From: an uncultured bacterium
Lineage (GTDB): Bacteria > Oederibacteriota > PGYV01 > Palsa-1178
NCBI GenBank assembly: GCA_937889595.1
Contig: CALAOR010000068.1
Span: 1-38,516, forward strand
Direction: 5' to 3'
Length of the DNA: 38,516 bases
The notes under the pieces were generated by a model. The model was not told the DNA's origin. It searched no databases and saw only the letters and a program-made list of their open reading frames with translations. The position numbers and the translations under genes are program-made. Positions 38,380 to 38,516 of this stretch are shown here, in pieces. Positions within the stretch are counted from its first letter, which is position 1. Each line of letters starts with the position of its first letter.

Positions 38380-38400
38380 CACCGGTTATTCACCGGTGGC
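38380..38400. other. hairpin between the last two genes
   Basis: CCACCGGT-TATTC-ACCGGTGG, an 8-bp perfect stem just after the stop of the partial gene on the minus strand, with TAAAAAACG beyond. It may be a weak terminator. Confidence 0.45.
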
Positions 38401-38516
38401 TTAGTTCATTACCCTAATACTTTTTTCAACAGCCCTTAACTTTTCCGTTAATTCCCTGTTTTGTTGTTCTATTTTGTTCCGGTATGGCCGGTATAGGATA
38501 CGTTCATGTTCTTCTT
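38401..38516 (-). CDS. C-terminal end of a coiled-coil protein, cut by the window edge
   Basis: Only the last 37 codons are present (EEHERILYRPYRNKIEQQNR, then ELTEKLRAVEKSIRVMN). Heptad-like charged helix. The rest of the gene lies beyond the window. Confidence 0.45.
   Translation of the reverse strand, partial: EEHERILYRPYRNKIEQQNRELTEKLRAVEKSIRVMN

Overview
The window is a 38.5-kb stretch of a conjugative, plasmid-like element from a diderm bacterium that I cannot place below that level. The diderm inference rests on two lipoproteins with clear lipoboxes, a predicted outer-membrane beta-barrel ending in Phe, and a VirB-type secretion gene set. The DNA is AT-rich overall with local GC-rich structured patches. 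Every protein gene I can support is on the minus strand, usually in tight strings with ATGA or TAATG overlaps. The only plus-strand transcription signals I see are two short promoter-to-terminator units. No relaxase, VirB9/10/11 or cas1/cas2 is visible, so a complete transfer system would need genes outside the window.

Layout, in transcription order from the right. (1) 38.5-30.7 kb is an accessory zone of mostly small hypothetical genes: a secreted NUC1-type nuclease, a bPH_2 membrane protein, ribbon-helix-helix regulators, a stand-alone NrdD-like glycyl-radical tail, a second VirB8-like protein, and three copies of a ~100-bp leader placed before successive genes. (2) 30.4-28.5 kb holds the replication initiator, seven ~22-bp iterons (probable oriV), and a small RHH gene with parA and parB behind a near-consensus promoter. 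(3) 27-24.2 kb carries the VirD4/TraG coupling ATPase and a replication-relaxation-type protein. (4) 24.1-21.4 kb is about 2.8 kb with no credible gene. It is packed with a long inverted repeat, a tRNA-like sequence, a candidate small RNA, three copies of a multi-hairpin module, and a seven-fold ~113-bp tandem repeat of hairpins. (5) 21.4-16.2 kb has small genes, RadC, and two ~358-bp near-identical structured leaders that show compensatory base changes. (6) 15.7-14.1 kb has a TnpB/Cas12-like RuvC nuclease followed by a small CRISPR-like array. (7) 14.0-0 kb has an HTH gene, a tRNA fragment, and a long operon: lipoproteins, barrel, VirB5/B2/B6/B3/B4/B8-like proteins, a TPR-GGDEF protein and topoisomerase III.

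The strongest candidate for an undescribed system is the nuclease plus array. Four 32-nt repeats (two of them degenerate) are separated by 34-37 nt spacers and lie 56 bp beyond the stop codon of an intact TnpB-like gene. One 36-nt spacer matches a gene of this same element (34801-34836) at 31 of 36 positions, and three of the five differences are silent in that gene. This is the signature of a spacer taken from a relative of the element. Read in the direction of the nuclease gene, the matching site has TTTT on its 5' side, as expected for Cas12-like enzymes. I infer a minimal type V-U-like, plasmid-borne CRISPR system used against related mobile elements. The other major unexplained signal is the set of repeated, covarying hairpin elements, which look like structured RNAs or single-stranded DNA sites peculiar to this element.
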